A stretch of 46,403 nt of DNA. Origin: a virus. The translations under genes and the position numbers were made by a program. A model generated the notes under the pieces. It searched no databases, had not been told where the DNA came from, and saw only the letters and a list, made by a program, of their open reading frames with translations. This document shows positions 34,598 to 41,849 of this stretch, in pieces; the stretch's first letter is position 1; each line of letters begins with the position of its first letter. The stretch spans positions 1-46,403 of IMG/VR virus record IMGVR_UViG_3300030109_003718; one strand, 5' to 3'.

Positions 34598-35003
34598 TAC
34601 ACATACCACAATCTCCCCTAACTAAAGGGACTCTTTTAAAAACATTTTTAGGTAATATTTTATTACCAATTACCCTTCCCCCTTCAAATGCTCTTGTTTC
34701 AAATGGTCTATTGCATTTGTCGCAAAACATTGGGATACTAGGGTTATTGTTTCTAGTGCCAAATCTGCTTTTATTATTTATAGCGACTTTACAAGCGCTC
34801 CAGTCTATCCAGTCTTTACCTAGGTAAAATTCTAAGTCTTTTATCCTAGTTATTGTTTTTTCTCTGTAGCTTTTCTTAGTGTTTTTACTTGAGTTATTAT
34901 TTCCATTAATTTGGTCATTGGCATTATAGCGTATATTTGACCTCTTGACTCCTTTACTAATTGTAGGTGTGAGTCCCCTATTTGCTCCGAAGGTTTCAAC
35001 CAT
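34590..35003 (-). CDS. Zinc-binding protein overlapping a nuclease gene, 137 aa
   Basis: The 137-residue protein has a zinc knuckle at its C-terminus: MFCDKCNRPF and then CGMCNG (two CxxC pairs about 35 residues apart). Its first 51 residues are encoded in another frame of the nuclease gene end (154 bases shared). The ATG at 35003 is preceded at the normal distance by AAGGA, and no other start exists before the zinc part, so the overlap looks real. The shared section is Asn- and Lys-rich and probably disordered. Confidence 0.55.
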   Translation of the reverse strand: MVETFGANRGLTPTISKGVKRSNIRYNANDQINGNNNSSKNTKKSYREKTITRIKDLEFYLGKDWIDWSACKVAINNKSRFGTRNNNPSIPMFCDKCNRPFETRAFEGGRVIGNKILPKNVFKRVPLVRGDCGMCNG

Positions 35004-35191
35004 TCTGCTATCCTTTTCCGCACTTTACATTGTACGGTATAATTTTCTATTATCATATCTACTTCCGGGTGTAGTCCTAATGAGCGACCATCAGAACCCC
35101 AAGCTCTCTTAGCTTTTAACCCATGTTGCTTAGCTATGTTTACACATTCTCTTTCGAATCTATTTCCCTTTGCTTTGCTTTTTGATGGCAC
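34850..35191 (-). CDS. PD-(D/E)XK nuclease, Holliday-junction-resolvase-like
   Basis: The 113-residue protein has the series GNRFERE (Glu in the first helix), EVDMI (metal-binding Asp) and QCKVR, the (E/Q)xK motif of PD-(D/E)XK nucleases. Length and order fit archaeal Hjc-like and phage resolvases, which cut branched DNA before packaging. It starts at GTG 35191 after an AAGGAG site. It may remove recombination intermediates made by the Rad52-type protein. Confidence 0.8.
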   Translation of the reverse strand: MPSKSKAKGNRFERECVNIAKQHGLKAKRAWGSDGRSLGLHPEVDMIIENYTVQCKVRKRIAEWLKPSEQIGDSHLQLVKESRGQIYAIMPMTKLMEIITQVKTLRKATEKKQ

Positions 35192-35276
35192 GTTTTTTTC
35201 TCCTTTGTTTCTTTTTCTTAAATGGACTTTCTAAAAACTTCTCCATTCCTTTTGCAACTTTAATAAATATATCCAT
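35160..35276 (-). CDS. Small basic protein, 38 aa
   Basis: A 38-residue frame starts at ATG 35276 after an AAGGAG site. It has an amphipathic helix (MDIFIKVAKGMEKFLESPF) and a polybasic tail KKKKQRRKKRAIKKQ. It overlaps the start of the nuclease gene by about 30 bases. Peptides of this type can bind membrane or DNA, but no function can be given. Confidence 0.45.
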   Translation of the reverse strand: MDIFIKVAKGMEKFLESPFKKKKQRRKKRAIKKQSKGK

Positions 35277-35297
35277 TACTTCTCCTTAATTTATAGA

Positions 35298-35416
35298 ATA
35301 GCGAGGAATTTTCTTATGACGCCAATCGCAAAAAAATATTATTTTTCACCCCTTCTTCTCTATTCTAAACTTAATGTTATCATCGAACTAGAGAAAGAGA
35401 ATTTCATCCTCGCTAT
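35298..35416. ncRNA. Candidate structured RNA or DNA element
   Basis: The 10-base arms ATAGCGAGGA (35298-35307) and TCCTCGCTAT (35407-35416) enclose about 100 bases. Inside, TTCTCTA (35356-35362) pairs with TAGAGAA (35389-35395). No gene lies here. Both strands could form a long stem-loop; it might be a small RNA, a leader structure for the leftward genes or an origin element. Only pairing is seen. Confidence 0.4.
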
Positions 35417-35442
35417 CCTAATTTTTTAATCTTCTATTTATT

Positions 35443-35589
35443 TTATCTAAACCTATCAATATCTATTTTCTTCTCTATCCTATTTAGTCTCCATATATGA
35501 CTAAGTTGTAGACATAACATCATTAACATAGTAAATTCCCAGTAGGGAAAATACTCTGTACTAAATAAAGCTTCCCAATAGTATCTCAT
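35443..35589 (-). CDS. Small membrane protein, 48 aa
   Basis: A 48-residue frame starts at ATG 35589 after a GAGGAG site. It has an aromatic-rich N-terminus (RYYWEALFSTEYFPYWEF), a hydrophobic stretch MLMMLCLQLSHIW and a basic tail. One membrane segment is likely. Its ATGA start overlaps the stop of the zinc-binding gene upstream. Confidence 0.5.
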   Translation of the reverse strand: MRYYWEALFSTEYFPYWEFTMLMMLCLQLSHIWRLNRIEKKIDIDRFR

Positions 35590-35699
35590 TTTTTACTCCT
35601 CTTGTTTTTATTGTTTCTTTTCTTTTTACAGTTGTCACATACTATAGACATATTAGGTGTCGGCTTATCACAGTCGTGACAATGAAATAACATAGGCAT
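35586..35699 (-). CDS. Small zinc-ribbon protein, 37 aa
   Basis: A 37-residue frame starts at ATG 35699 behind a strong AAGGAGGT ribosome-binding site. Two CxxC pairs (CHDC and CDNC) are 15 residues apart, followed by a lysine-rich tail. It is a minimal zinc ribbon. It lies downstream of the hairpin elements at 35718-35824, overlapping the next gene by ATGA. Confidence 0.55.
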   Translation of the reverse strand: MPMLFHCHDCDKPTPNMSIVCDNCKKKRNNKNKRSKK

Positions 35700-35717
35700 A
35701 TATACCTCCTTAATTTT

Positions 35718-35824
35718 TTGGGTGTTTTAGAAGGGAAAAGGAGGAAAAACAAACAAACTAACACCTTCAAGGTACACCCAAACCAATTATGAACCAAATC
35801 TTTGGGGTGTTTAAGGTACACCCC
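35718..35824. promoter_or_regulatory. Cluster of GGGTGT/ACACCC inverted and direct repeats
   Basis: A perfect hairpin GGGGTGT-TTAAGGT-ACACCCC lies at 35804-35824. A second inverted pair is TTGGGTGT (35718-35725) and ACACCCAA (35774-35781). AAGGTACACCC occurs as a direct repeat at 35769-35779 and 35813-35823. This stretch lies between the HTH gene and the zinc-ribbon gene and may act as a terminator with operators or as an RNA regulator. Confidence 0.5.
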
Positions 35825-35839
35825 TGACCTTTATCTTAT

Positions 35840-36043
35840 CTACTTAGCAGATAATGAGTATGTAGCATATCCTTTACTATTATCAGTATTGATATTCATA
35901 CTAAACGTACTTCGCAATACGTGTATTACAGCCGCTAATCTATAAATTCCAAAGCGGTTTATAGCAGTTTTTGCGGTTAACTTTTTACCTGTAAATAAAA
36001 AGTCTCTTACTTTTGCTACTTGTGATTTTCTTTTTCTTGCCAT
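35840..36043 (-). CDS. Winged helix-turn-helix DNA-binding protein, 67 aa
   Basis: The 67-residue protein is basic at the N-terminus (MARKRKSQVAKVRDFL). It then has a helix-turn-helix pattern (KLTAKTAINRFGIYRLAAVIHVLR) and a beta wing (YATYSLSAK). This is a known small phage HTH type. It could regulate the operon, for example through the repeats at 35718-35824 just downstream. It overlaps the next upstream gene by 28 bases. Confidence 0.65.
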   Translation of the reverse strand: MARKRKSQVAKVRDFLFTGKKLTAKTAINRFGIYRLAAVIHVLRSTFSMNINTDNSKGYATYSLSAK

Positions 36044-36231
36044 TTCAACTCCTCGTTGTATGTTTGTCTTAACTGTTTTATTAACTTTGTATCCTCAGAT
36101 AAAGATAGTTCGTAGACCGCTTTTGATTGTGTCATTTGTCCAGAGACGTTAATCATTAGTTCTATTCCACGCTCCCAACCAAAAGAATCAGTAAACTTTT
36201 CTTGTATCTCATTCCACTTCTTTATCTCCAA
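36016..36231 (-). CDS. Hypothetical protein, 71 aa
   Basis: The 71-residue protein is helical (WNEIQEKFTDSFGWERGIELMINVS) with a charged C-terminus (QTYNEELKWQEKENHK). No domain is recognised. It overlaps both neighbours by more than 20 bases in the same leftward unit. Confidence 0.5.
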   Translation of the reverse strand: MEIKKWNEIQEKFTDSFGWERGIELMINVSGQMTQSKAVYELSLSEDTKLIKQLRQTYNEELKWQEKENHK

Positions 36232-36457
36232 TATCGCTACCTCCGTATTCTGTGTTTGTTATGCTAGGATATATTTCTTCTTCTTCAGAAGTCATACCTC
36301 CTATCGCATTTTTTTCTGCTATTTTATCATACTCTTTTATCAGTTTATCTTTAAAGACTTTAGCTTCTTTTATATAAGAGTCTAGTTCTTTATGATAATG
36401 AATCATAGTATTGATAGCTCTAATGATGATATTATACTCGCTATTAGTTATCTTCAT
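36209..36457 (-). CDS. Hypothetical acidic protein, 82 aa
   Basis: The 82-residue protein starts with a helical segment (NSEYNIIIRAINTMIHYHKELDSYI) and ends acidic (GGSDIGDKEVE). No family is recognised. It starts immediately after the SSB-like gene stop, which suggests co-expression with the recombination genes. Confidence 0.5.
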   Translation of the reverse strand: MKITNSEYNIIIRAINTMIHYHKELDSYIKEAKVFKDKLIKEYDKIAEKNAIGGMTSEEEEIYPSITNTEYGGSDIGDKEVE

Positions 36458-37024
36458 TTAGAATGGTACGTCAGACAAGTCTCTTTTACCATTGTTCCAC
36501 GAAAATACACTAACTACTTTTGGAGATGTAACTTCTTCTCCATCTCTATTAGTCCACGTTTCATGCTTGACTTTAACTATAGTGGGCATTCCTTCTACGT
36601 TAGACGGAGTAAGAACTGGCAATGTATATAGGGTTTTGCCATCTACTTCTTTTTCTTCCGGCTTAATCCCTAACGATTCACACAGCTCTTTAAACTGTCT
36701 ATTCCCTCCAGAGTTAGGCTCAAGATTGTTTTCAGTAGGGTTTTTAAACCTAAAGAAACCTTTAGACCTTAGCTCTTTCCCAACAAATATATTACCACTG
36801 TGTTCTCCAAACTCTTTATCAGAATTTTCTTCTGCTAGTTTGAATTTTATATTGTATATATCTGCTAGATATTTACCTCTAATTACCACATCTTCTTTTA
36901 CTGTGTAGTCTTTAGAATGTGCATAGAAGTCTCCTTCCGGTATGATTACACTAGGTTTATCTTCAGTTGGGTCATAATAGGATTCTCCTCCCATCATATC
37001 TCCAAGTACATTGTCTCCATTCAT
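36458..37024 (-). CDS. SSB-like / DUF669-type single-stranded DNA-binding protein
   Basis: The 188-residue protein has beta-rich OB-fold-like sequence, with an N-terminal IPEGDFYAHSKDYTVKED region, then FRFKNPTEN and VKVKHETWTNRDGEE. It ends in DLSDVPF, the acidic-Pro-Phe tip that in SSB proteins recruits partner enzymes. It is encoded beside the Rad52-type gene and overlaps it by four bases, as SSB and annealing genes often are in phages. It would coat single-stranded DNA in replication and recombination. Confidence 0.7.
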   Translation of the reverse strand: MNGDNVLGDMMGGESYYDPTEDKPSVIIPEGDFYAHSKDYTVKEDVVIRGKYLADIYNIKFKLAEENSDKEFGEHSGNIFVGKELRSKGFFRFKNPTENNLEPNSGGNRQFKELCESLGIKPEEKEVDGKTLYTLPVLTPSNVEGMPTIVKVKHETWTNRDGEEVTSPKVVSVFSWNNGKRDLSDVPF

Positions 37025-37647
37025 TTAGCTTCTTCCTTTATTTGGTTTATTCTTGTTATCACTTTATCTATGTCATTCTTTTCTATGTCACCGCTTTCAA
37101 TAGATAGTGATATCTTTTCTTTCCACTCATCATTTAAGCCATCCATCTCCTTGTATAGTAAGTCTATATCTTCTTGACTTAATGATGTGTCTTCTACTCT
37201 ATTCCTATACACGTCGTCAGCTATGTTTAGATACATATTAAAAGCCTTCTTAATACAATCTGTATTAGCAGACTTTATGTCGTTACCAACGTCTACAAAG
37301 CTATCGCTGTTTCTCTTCTTCTGTATTCTATGAGCCGCAGTACAATCTCCTTCTCTCCATATACCACCTTCAAACCATTTTAATCTTCCGTGTACCATAA
37401 ATGCCTCACTACCTAACGTCTCTGTACTTATAATATTCCAAGACCATCCGGGATAGTGCTTATCTGCTAACTTTCTCATATAAGAATACTCTACATAGTC
37501 AACACCCATCTTATTCTTAATAAAAGACTTAGGTGTATCTTCCATAGACACTTCTTCGTGTAAGTTTCTTATTATATCAAACGAATCACTAGTCATTATA
37601 GCCCCATCTATAGGCGCTTCTTCTACTAACGATATTTTATTACTCAT
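37021..37647 (-). CDS. Rad52-type single-strand annealing recombinase
   Basis: The 208-residue protein has the Rad52/Rad22-superfamily pattern: VEYSYMRKLADKHYPGWSW, then MVHGRLKWF, DCTAAHRIQKKR, and ANTDCIKKAFNMYL. These form the single-strand-annealing core. The C-terminal 55 residues are charged and helical. It would anneal complementary DNA during recombination-dependent replication, together with the SSB-like protein and the Cas4-like nuclease in the same operon. Confidence 0.8.
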   Translation of the reverse strand: MSNKISLVEEAPIDGAIMTSDSFDIIRNLHEEVSMEDTPKSFIKNKMGVDYVEYSYMRKLADKHYPGWSWNIISTETLGSEAFMVHGRLKWFEGGIWREGDCTAAHRIQKKRNSDSFVDVGNDIKSANTDCIKKAFNMYLNIADDVYRNRVEDTSLSQEDIDLLYKEMDGLNDEWKEKISLSIESGDIEKNDIDKVITRINQIKEEAK

Positions 37648-37969
37648 CTATACCTCTCTTTTTATATTTACGTAGCATCGCTACCATTAATAATAAATAG
37701 TTTATCATATCTTGTATTCTACCTTCAATAGGTTCTGAGTATTCTTTACCATCTTTAAAGTAGTTATTAATGCTAGAGTTGTGTTTCTGATAATATACAG
37801 ATAAAACCTGTAATGGTTTTAAGTTTACTTTATCAGCTATTGTTTCAAAATTCCATAGTACATTGTCATTGTGATTTCCTTCTGTGTATTCTATTCGTTT
37901 ATCATCAGACAATTTAAATGTATCTAATATGAACTTATCTCTTAGCTTTTTATACTCTTCAGCTTTCAC
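37640..37969 (-). CDS. DUF1599/Nmad1-like protein, 109 aa
   Basis: The 109-residue all-helical protein has the sequence NHNDNVLWNFETIADKV, then VYYQKHNSSI and SEPIEGRIQDMINYLLLMVAML. This resembles DUF1599, also called nucleotide-modification-associated domain 1, related to MazG-like all-alpha NTP pyrophosphatases. Family proteins are common in phages with modified DNA or altered nucleotide pools. Assignment is from memory of the family pattern and is moderate. Confidence 0.55.
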   Translation of the reverse strand: MKAEEYKKLRDKFILDTFKLSDDKRIEYTEGNHNDNVLWNFETIADKVNLKPLQVLSVYYQKHNSSINNYFKDGKEYSEPIEGRIQDMINYLLLMVAMLRKYKKRGIDE

Positions 37970-38199
37970 GCCTCAGCTCCTTCATCATTTAAGATAGAGA
38001 AAACTTTATCTAGCTTATCAGAGATTTTCTTTTTTTCTTTTCCTTCTTTCTCGGCTTTTTCCATAATATTTTTAAAATCTGATAGCTCTTTCTCTGGGTT
38101 AGCTACAACAAACATTAAATTCATTAACGCTAGTTCTATTTGTTCTAATCTAAACTCCATATCATCTAATCTAGATAACTTCTTTAGTTCCATATCCAA
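37966..38199 (-). CDS. Coiled-coil protein, 77 aa
   Basis: The 77-residue protein starts with a leucine-rich helix (RLDDMEFRLEQIELALMNLMF) and ends in a charged helix. No domain is recognised. It overlaps its neighbours by four bases downstream and 29 bases upstream in the recombination operon. Confidence 0.5.
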   Translation of the reverse strand: MDMELKKLSRLDDMEFRLEQIELALMNLMFVVANPEKELSDFKNIMEKAEKEGKEKKKISDKLDKVFSILNDEGAEA

Positions 38200-38395
38200 A
38201 CTTCACCTCCACAACTTTACTATTTCTATTCGACCTTCTATTCATATTGTTGCAATAGTCATATACTTCTTCTTCATCATCCCATAACCTATGAGGGTAC
38301 TTTTCATTTATTACATTACTAAAAGCACCACCCCTTATTATCCACCAATCAGTACCATCTTTTTCTTCTTTAATTGTCCATTTGTTTTTAAGCAT
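38171..38395 (-). CDS. Hypothetical protein, 74 aa
   Basis: The 74-residue protein has many aromatic residues (TDWWIIRGGAFSNVI) and an acidic helix (LWDDEEEVYDYCNN). No domain is recognised. It lies directly downstream of the Cas4-like nuclease gene, overlapping it by eight bases. Confidence 0.5.
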   Translation of the reverse strand: MLKNKWTIKEEKDGTDWWIIRGGAFSNVINEKYPHRLWDDEEEVYDYCNNMNRRSNRNSKVVEVKFGYGTKEVI

Positions 38396-39278
38396 TTATC
38401 TCTCCTTTTGTTTTGTTATACGGACACACTTCTCTTACAGAACAGTATGATTCACACTTAATACCGTTCCAAGTTTCTTCTTTTGTACAAACCTCTGGAA
38501 GTTCTTTACTTGCTAATGCTTTCAAGAGAGCTTCTTTTTTCTGTGAATATCTATTAATTAGATGTTCGTTATCTATATAAGGAATATCTATCATATATAT
38601 CTTCTTTTCTATTCCACGCTCTCTAGCTATTTGCAATCCAGCATCTCTTACTGTAGCTTGTATAAACATTTTATCTACTGGGTAACCATTATTCTCTAAT
38701 AAGTATCTATAGAAATTCAACTGCCATCCCCAATCTTCTAAATCGGCAGTGTTTTTATCTATATAAAACTCTTTTATTCTTTTAGGTGTTCCCGCTTTTC
38801 CCCAACGACCACTTCTTTTATATCTCTCAGTAGGGTGTTGTACATATTTAAATTGTACACCTAAACACTTAGCTATTTTATAAGAGCCGGAAAATTTGTA
38901 GTCTACAAGCGTTCTAGTCTCTTTGTCGTACAAATCTACTGTACCTGTAATACCTAAATGTTCTAGTGTTAGTTCTGATTCTAGTCTGTCTAATCCTTCT
39001 GAAGATTCTTCTAACTTTAGATGGTGTAATGTACCAGCTAAAGAGAAAGCATTATCTTCTGGATATATATAGTAGTCAGTTGTTCTCTCTAGGTACGACT
39101 GACAAGTACCATTTAATAACTCTGTAGTGGACGGTTTTCTATTTGGTGGTCTATCTTTTGACATATGTAGTAGTGTTGGGAGAGATACTCCCATTCTACC
39201 TACATCTACGTTTCCTCTCTTCACTTTTTCTAGAAGAACCTTCTCACCATCAGAGTATTTAAAACCTCTTAACGGCAT
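38388..39278 (-). CDS. Cas4/AddB-like PD-(D/E)XK nuclease with iron-sulfur cysteines
   Basis: The 296-residue protein has His85 in the AGTLHHLKLE segment, Asp115 in GTVDLYD and the D-x-K pair in VDYKFSGS (Asp126, Lys128). The C-terminus has Cys264, Cys275, Cys279 and Cys285, and Cys59 lies near the N-terminus, so an Fe-S cluster as in Cas4 and AddB is likely. It would resect DNA ends to give the Rad52-type protein a substrate. It is the first gene after the promoter at 39304-39333, with an AAAGGGAG site. There is no CRISPR array, so a Cas4 adaptation role is unlikely. Confidence 0.8.
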   Translation of the reverse strand: MPLRGFKYSDGEKVLLEKVKRGNVDVGRMGVSLPTLLHMSKDRPPNRKPSTTELLNGTCQSYLERTTDYYIYPEDNAFSLAGTLHHLKLEESSEGLDRLESELTLEHLGITGTVDLYDKETRTLVDYKFSGSYKIAKCLGVQFKYVQHPTERYKRSGRWGKAGTPKRIKEFYIDKNTADLEDWGWQLNFYRYLLENNGYPVDKMFIQATVRDAGLQIARERGIEKKIYMIDIPYIDNEHLINRYSQKKEALLKALASKELPEVCTKEETWNGIKCESYCSVREVCPYNKTKGEINA

Positions 39279-39303
39279 AATTTTCTCCCTTTATCGTATG
39301 TTA

Positions 39304-39333
39304 AGTTTATTAAATTGACTTTTATTAATGCAA
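39304..39333 (-). promoter_or_regulatory. Predicted promoter of the recombination operon
   Basis: On the minus strand TTGCAT (39333-39328) is followed after 18 bases by TAAACT (39309-39304), one base from the TAAATT seen at the other sites. Transcription would start about 20 bases before the ATG at 39278. This separates the recombination genes from the amidoligase cassette upstream. Confidence 0.6.
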
Positions 39334-39358
39334 GGACTTTTTATATTATTTTCCTTTT

Positions 39359-40501
39359 TTATTGTGCAAACTTTGCTATTCTTTTATTCATATAACTAGC
39401 TAACTTCTTACCAAACACTTCTAATATTTTATGTTCTGCTGAAACATTAAACCATTTAAAAGTATCTTCTCTTCCTAGCTTACTTAACTCTATACCTTTT
39501 TCTACTATTGCATTACATATACTTATCCAGTTAAGTATTTTAGTTTTATTAAGAGTTCCTGAGTGTAGTCTAAATTCTAGTGAGCCGTGATAATATCTAC
39601 TATGTATATTAAGACCGCTATATCTAGCATCATTGTATTTATCTACTGAAGGAGAACACTCCATAGACTCATAATAGAGGTTTACCAATTCTTCTTCTGT
39701 ATCAATACTTATTAGTACATCAAACATCATATTAAAATCTTTACACCAGTTAGAGTCTTGCCTAGATTTTGGCATCATAGATTTTAATATCTCTTGAAAA
39801 TAACTATAAACCATACCAACTCTAGCCACTTCTTTAGCTGACATATCAGTAGAATCTATATGTATATGCAAACCACAGCTTCTATTAACATCTGCATAGA
39901 ATATGTTTTTCCAATTAATTAGATTATCTACTGCATCGACTATAAAGTCTCCACTTAAAGGAACTGATACTAGTTCTGTTGCAGAGTATCCTTCTACGTC
40001 TGAAGATATAGAACCATCTGATACGTTGTTCCAGTGCATAGGTGTCCAAAACTCTTCTCCATCTTCGTAGATACATTCTGCTTCTATACCAACAAGCCTC
40101 TTAACTTTGTAATTAAAATTACTACATTTTATAGAAGTACTTGGAGGTGTATTGTTTTCAATACGCTCTACTAAATGCTCTGATGAATCTGGAGCACAAC
40201 AATGGCAATATAAATAGTCGCCTACACATATAGTTTCTTCTCTCTCTACTGCTTCTCCACAACTCTCACAATAGGTAAAGTAATCATAGAAACAATGCTC
40301 ACAGTAGGCATTATCATGTGCCCAATATATATAGTCATCATGTACTTTGTCATCACAATTTTGACACGTAGAGTAGTTGTCCGATACACAAGTTTCACAT
40401 ACATTATGCATAGTAGAAAAGTTATTTACAGTTAGTGTTTCACCACAACATTCACAAGTTCTAGTATCTACATCTTTTCTAGTTCGTGTTCTTTGTGGCA
40501 T
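39359..40501 (-). CDS. Amidoligase (GS-fold) with cysteine-rich N-terminus, 380 aa
   Basis: The first 105 residues hold about 14 cysteines in LIM-like CxxC pairs (16/19, 35/38, 46/49, 67/70, 78/81 and 99/102), so several zinc sites are likely. The remaining domain shows the motifs of the putative amidoligase family (Amidoligase_2, glutamine-synthetase fold): GIEAE (138-142), DGS (162-164) with Glu176, CGLHIH (209-214), Arg293 and Asn298, then EFR (309-311) and GT (315-316). Such enzymes use ATP to join a carboxylate to an amine. This gene ends the cassette, before the promoter of the recombination operon. Confidence 0.85.
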   Translation of the reverse strand: MPQRTRTRKDVDTRTCECCGETLTVNNFSTMHNVCETCVSDNYSTCQNCDDKVHDDYIYWAHDNAYCEHCFYDYFTYCESCGEAVEREETICVGDYLYCHCCAPDSSEHLVERIENNTPPSTSIKCSNFNYKVKRLVGIEAECIYEDGEEFWTPMHWNNVSDGSISSDVEGYSATELVSVPLSGDFIVDAVDNLINWKNIFYADVNRSCGLHIHIDSTDMSAKEVARVGMVYSYFQEILKSMMPKSRQDSNWCKDFNMMFDVLISIDTEEELVNLYYESMECSPSVDKYNDARYSGLNIHSRYYHGSLEFRLHSGTLNKTKILNWISICNAIVEKGIELSKLGREDTFKWFNVSAEHKILEVFGKKLASYMNKRIAKFAQ

Positions 40502-40502
40502 A

Positions 40503-40817
40503 TCAGACTCCTATATTTGTAGCTTGTATAAAACCTACTACAAAAGCATTTACCACCTTCAACCATTTTATCTTTTTTAAAGCATCGTACAATTTATGTT
40601 CTACTTGCCCGGATTCTATATCTACATCTATAGAACCTAGTTGTTTTATTTGTTTATGCAGAAACTCTAAGTATTCTTCGTAGGAAGTATTTGCTAGAAA
40701 AGGATTTTTCTTAGCTTTTTCATATAACTTCTCAATTACGTATTTCTTAGACTTTAATTTAATAGGATTAGGAAATCCTATTAAGATTACCTTCTTAGAA
40801 GGGGCAGGAATCTTCAT
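40503..40817 (-). CDS. Hypothetical protein within the amidoligase cassette, 104 aa
   Basis: The 104-residue protein is basic and helical (KKYVIEKLYEKAKKNPFLANTS, then LEFLHKQIKQL) with a hydrophobic end (VVNAFVVGFIQATNIGV). No family is recognised. It overlaps the amidotransferase end by 23 bases and ends one base before the second amidoligase gene. Its location makes it a candidate substrate, carrier or assembly factor of the cassette (inference). Confidence 0.6.
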   Translation of the reverse strand: MKIPAPSKKVILIGFPNPIKLKSKKYVIEKLYEKAKKNPFLANTSYEEYLEFLHKQIKQLGSIDVDIESGQVEHKLYDALKKIKWLKVVNAFVVGFIQATNIGV

Positions 40818-41838
40818 CTGTTTTATCTCCTATGTCGTTTTCTATTATTGGGAAATACTCGCAGTCAAAACAGACTCTCTTATGATTAGCGTCTGTCCAT
40901 ATTTCATCTACTGAAACCCACTCGTAGCAATACGAACACATCTCTTTTGATGCTGTTGTATTAGTAGAACCCAATAGAGATTTAGTAGCAGGACTAGGTT
41001 TGTAATTTCTATAACCATTGTAGCCATAGTAATGGTAGTCGCCCCAACCACTAAATGTTTGTCTAGTATTGCCATAAATATTTCTACTTACAGTATTATA
41101 CTGGCTTATCGTATTGAAAGCCTCTTCTAGTCTATTAGGTCTACCATCAAACTTATCTACGTCATACGTATAGATATAATCTTCTGGTATTTTACTAACA
41201 GGTAGAACTAATCCAGCCCTAGTCATTGCATCTAGAAGTATATCTTTAGTAGATGCCCAAAACAAGGTTCTAGCTTTTTTCCAATAAGCTACCACCATAG
41301 GTCTGCCAGACTCTCTAGCTAGATGTATCTTTTTATTACTATCTTTTACCCAAGTAATAGCAAAATCTCCATCTATATTTTCAAAAGCCTCTGTTTGCTT
41401 ATTTTTATTTAAGGATTGGAATAGAACTTGCGAATCTACTTCTGGACTATTCTTACCTAGTTGTTTTGCTACTTCATTGTAATTGTAGATAATACCATTG
41501 TGAGCACCAGTTACTTCACCTATATTAAATGGGTGAGCATTATGCACTTTTATAGAACCTTGTGTAGCTAGTCTAACATGTCCTATAACAATAGTAGTAT
41601 CTCTTGTGATTTTAGATAGAATATCTTTATCCCAACTGTCTGAATCTACTAGAGCTGAAGAATCTAGAAGAGTTTTATAGGTATATCTATTATCTGTATC
41701 TATAATAGAAAAACCTGTACTATCCGTACCACGAATAGATGACTCATCTGTTACTTCTGTAAATACTCTTTTAAGAATATCTAGTTGGTTATCTGATTGT
41801 CTACCATCGGCTTTAGCAAAGCCAAAGATACCACACAT
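40795..41838 (-). CDS. Class II glutamine amidotransferase with C-terminal zinc ribbon, 347 aa
   Basis: The protein starts MCGIFGFA, so Cys2 is the N-terminal nucleophile once Met is removed. It has RGTDSTG (36-42), Arg89 in HVRLATQ, Asn114-Gly115 in AHNGI and Asp135, the glutamine-binding set known from GlmS and PurF. It is shorter than those enzymes and lacks their synthase domains. Instead it ends with a zinc ribbon (EMCSYCYEW and CFDCEYF). It would release ammonia or an acyl group from glutamine for the neighbouring amidoligases. It starts 11 bases after the large amidoligase gene. Confidence 0.88.
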   Translation of the reverse strand: MCGIFGFAKADGRQSDNQLDILKRVFTEVTDESSIRGTDSTGFSIIDTDNRYTYKTLLDSSALVDSDSWDKDILSKITRDTTIVIGHVRLATQGSIKVHNAHPFNIGEVTGAHNGIIYNYNEVAKQLGKNSPEVDSQVLFQSLNKNKQTEAFENIDGDFAITWVKDSNKKIHLARESGRPMVVAYWKKARTLFWASTKDILLDAMTRAGLVLPVSKIPEDYIYTYDVDKFDGRPNRLEEAFNTISQYNTVSRNIYGNTRQTFSGWGDYHYYGYNGYRNYKPSPATKSLLGSTNTTASKEMCSYCYEWVSVDEIWTDANHKRVCFDCEYFPIIENDIGDKTDEDSCPF

Positions 41839-41849
41839 TTATTTCTCCT

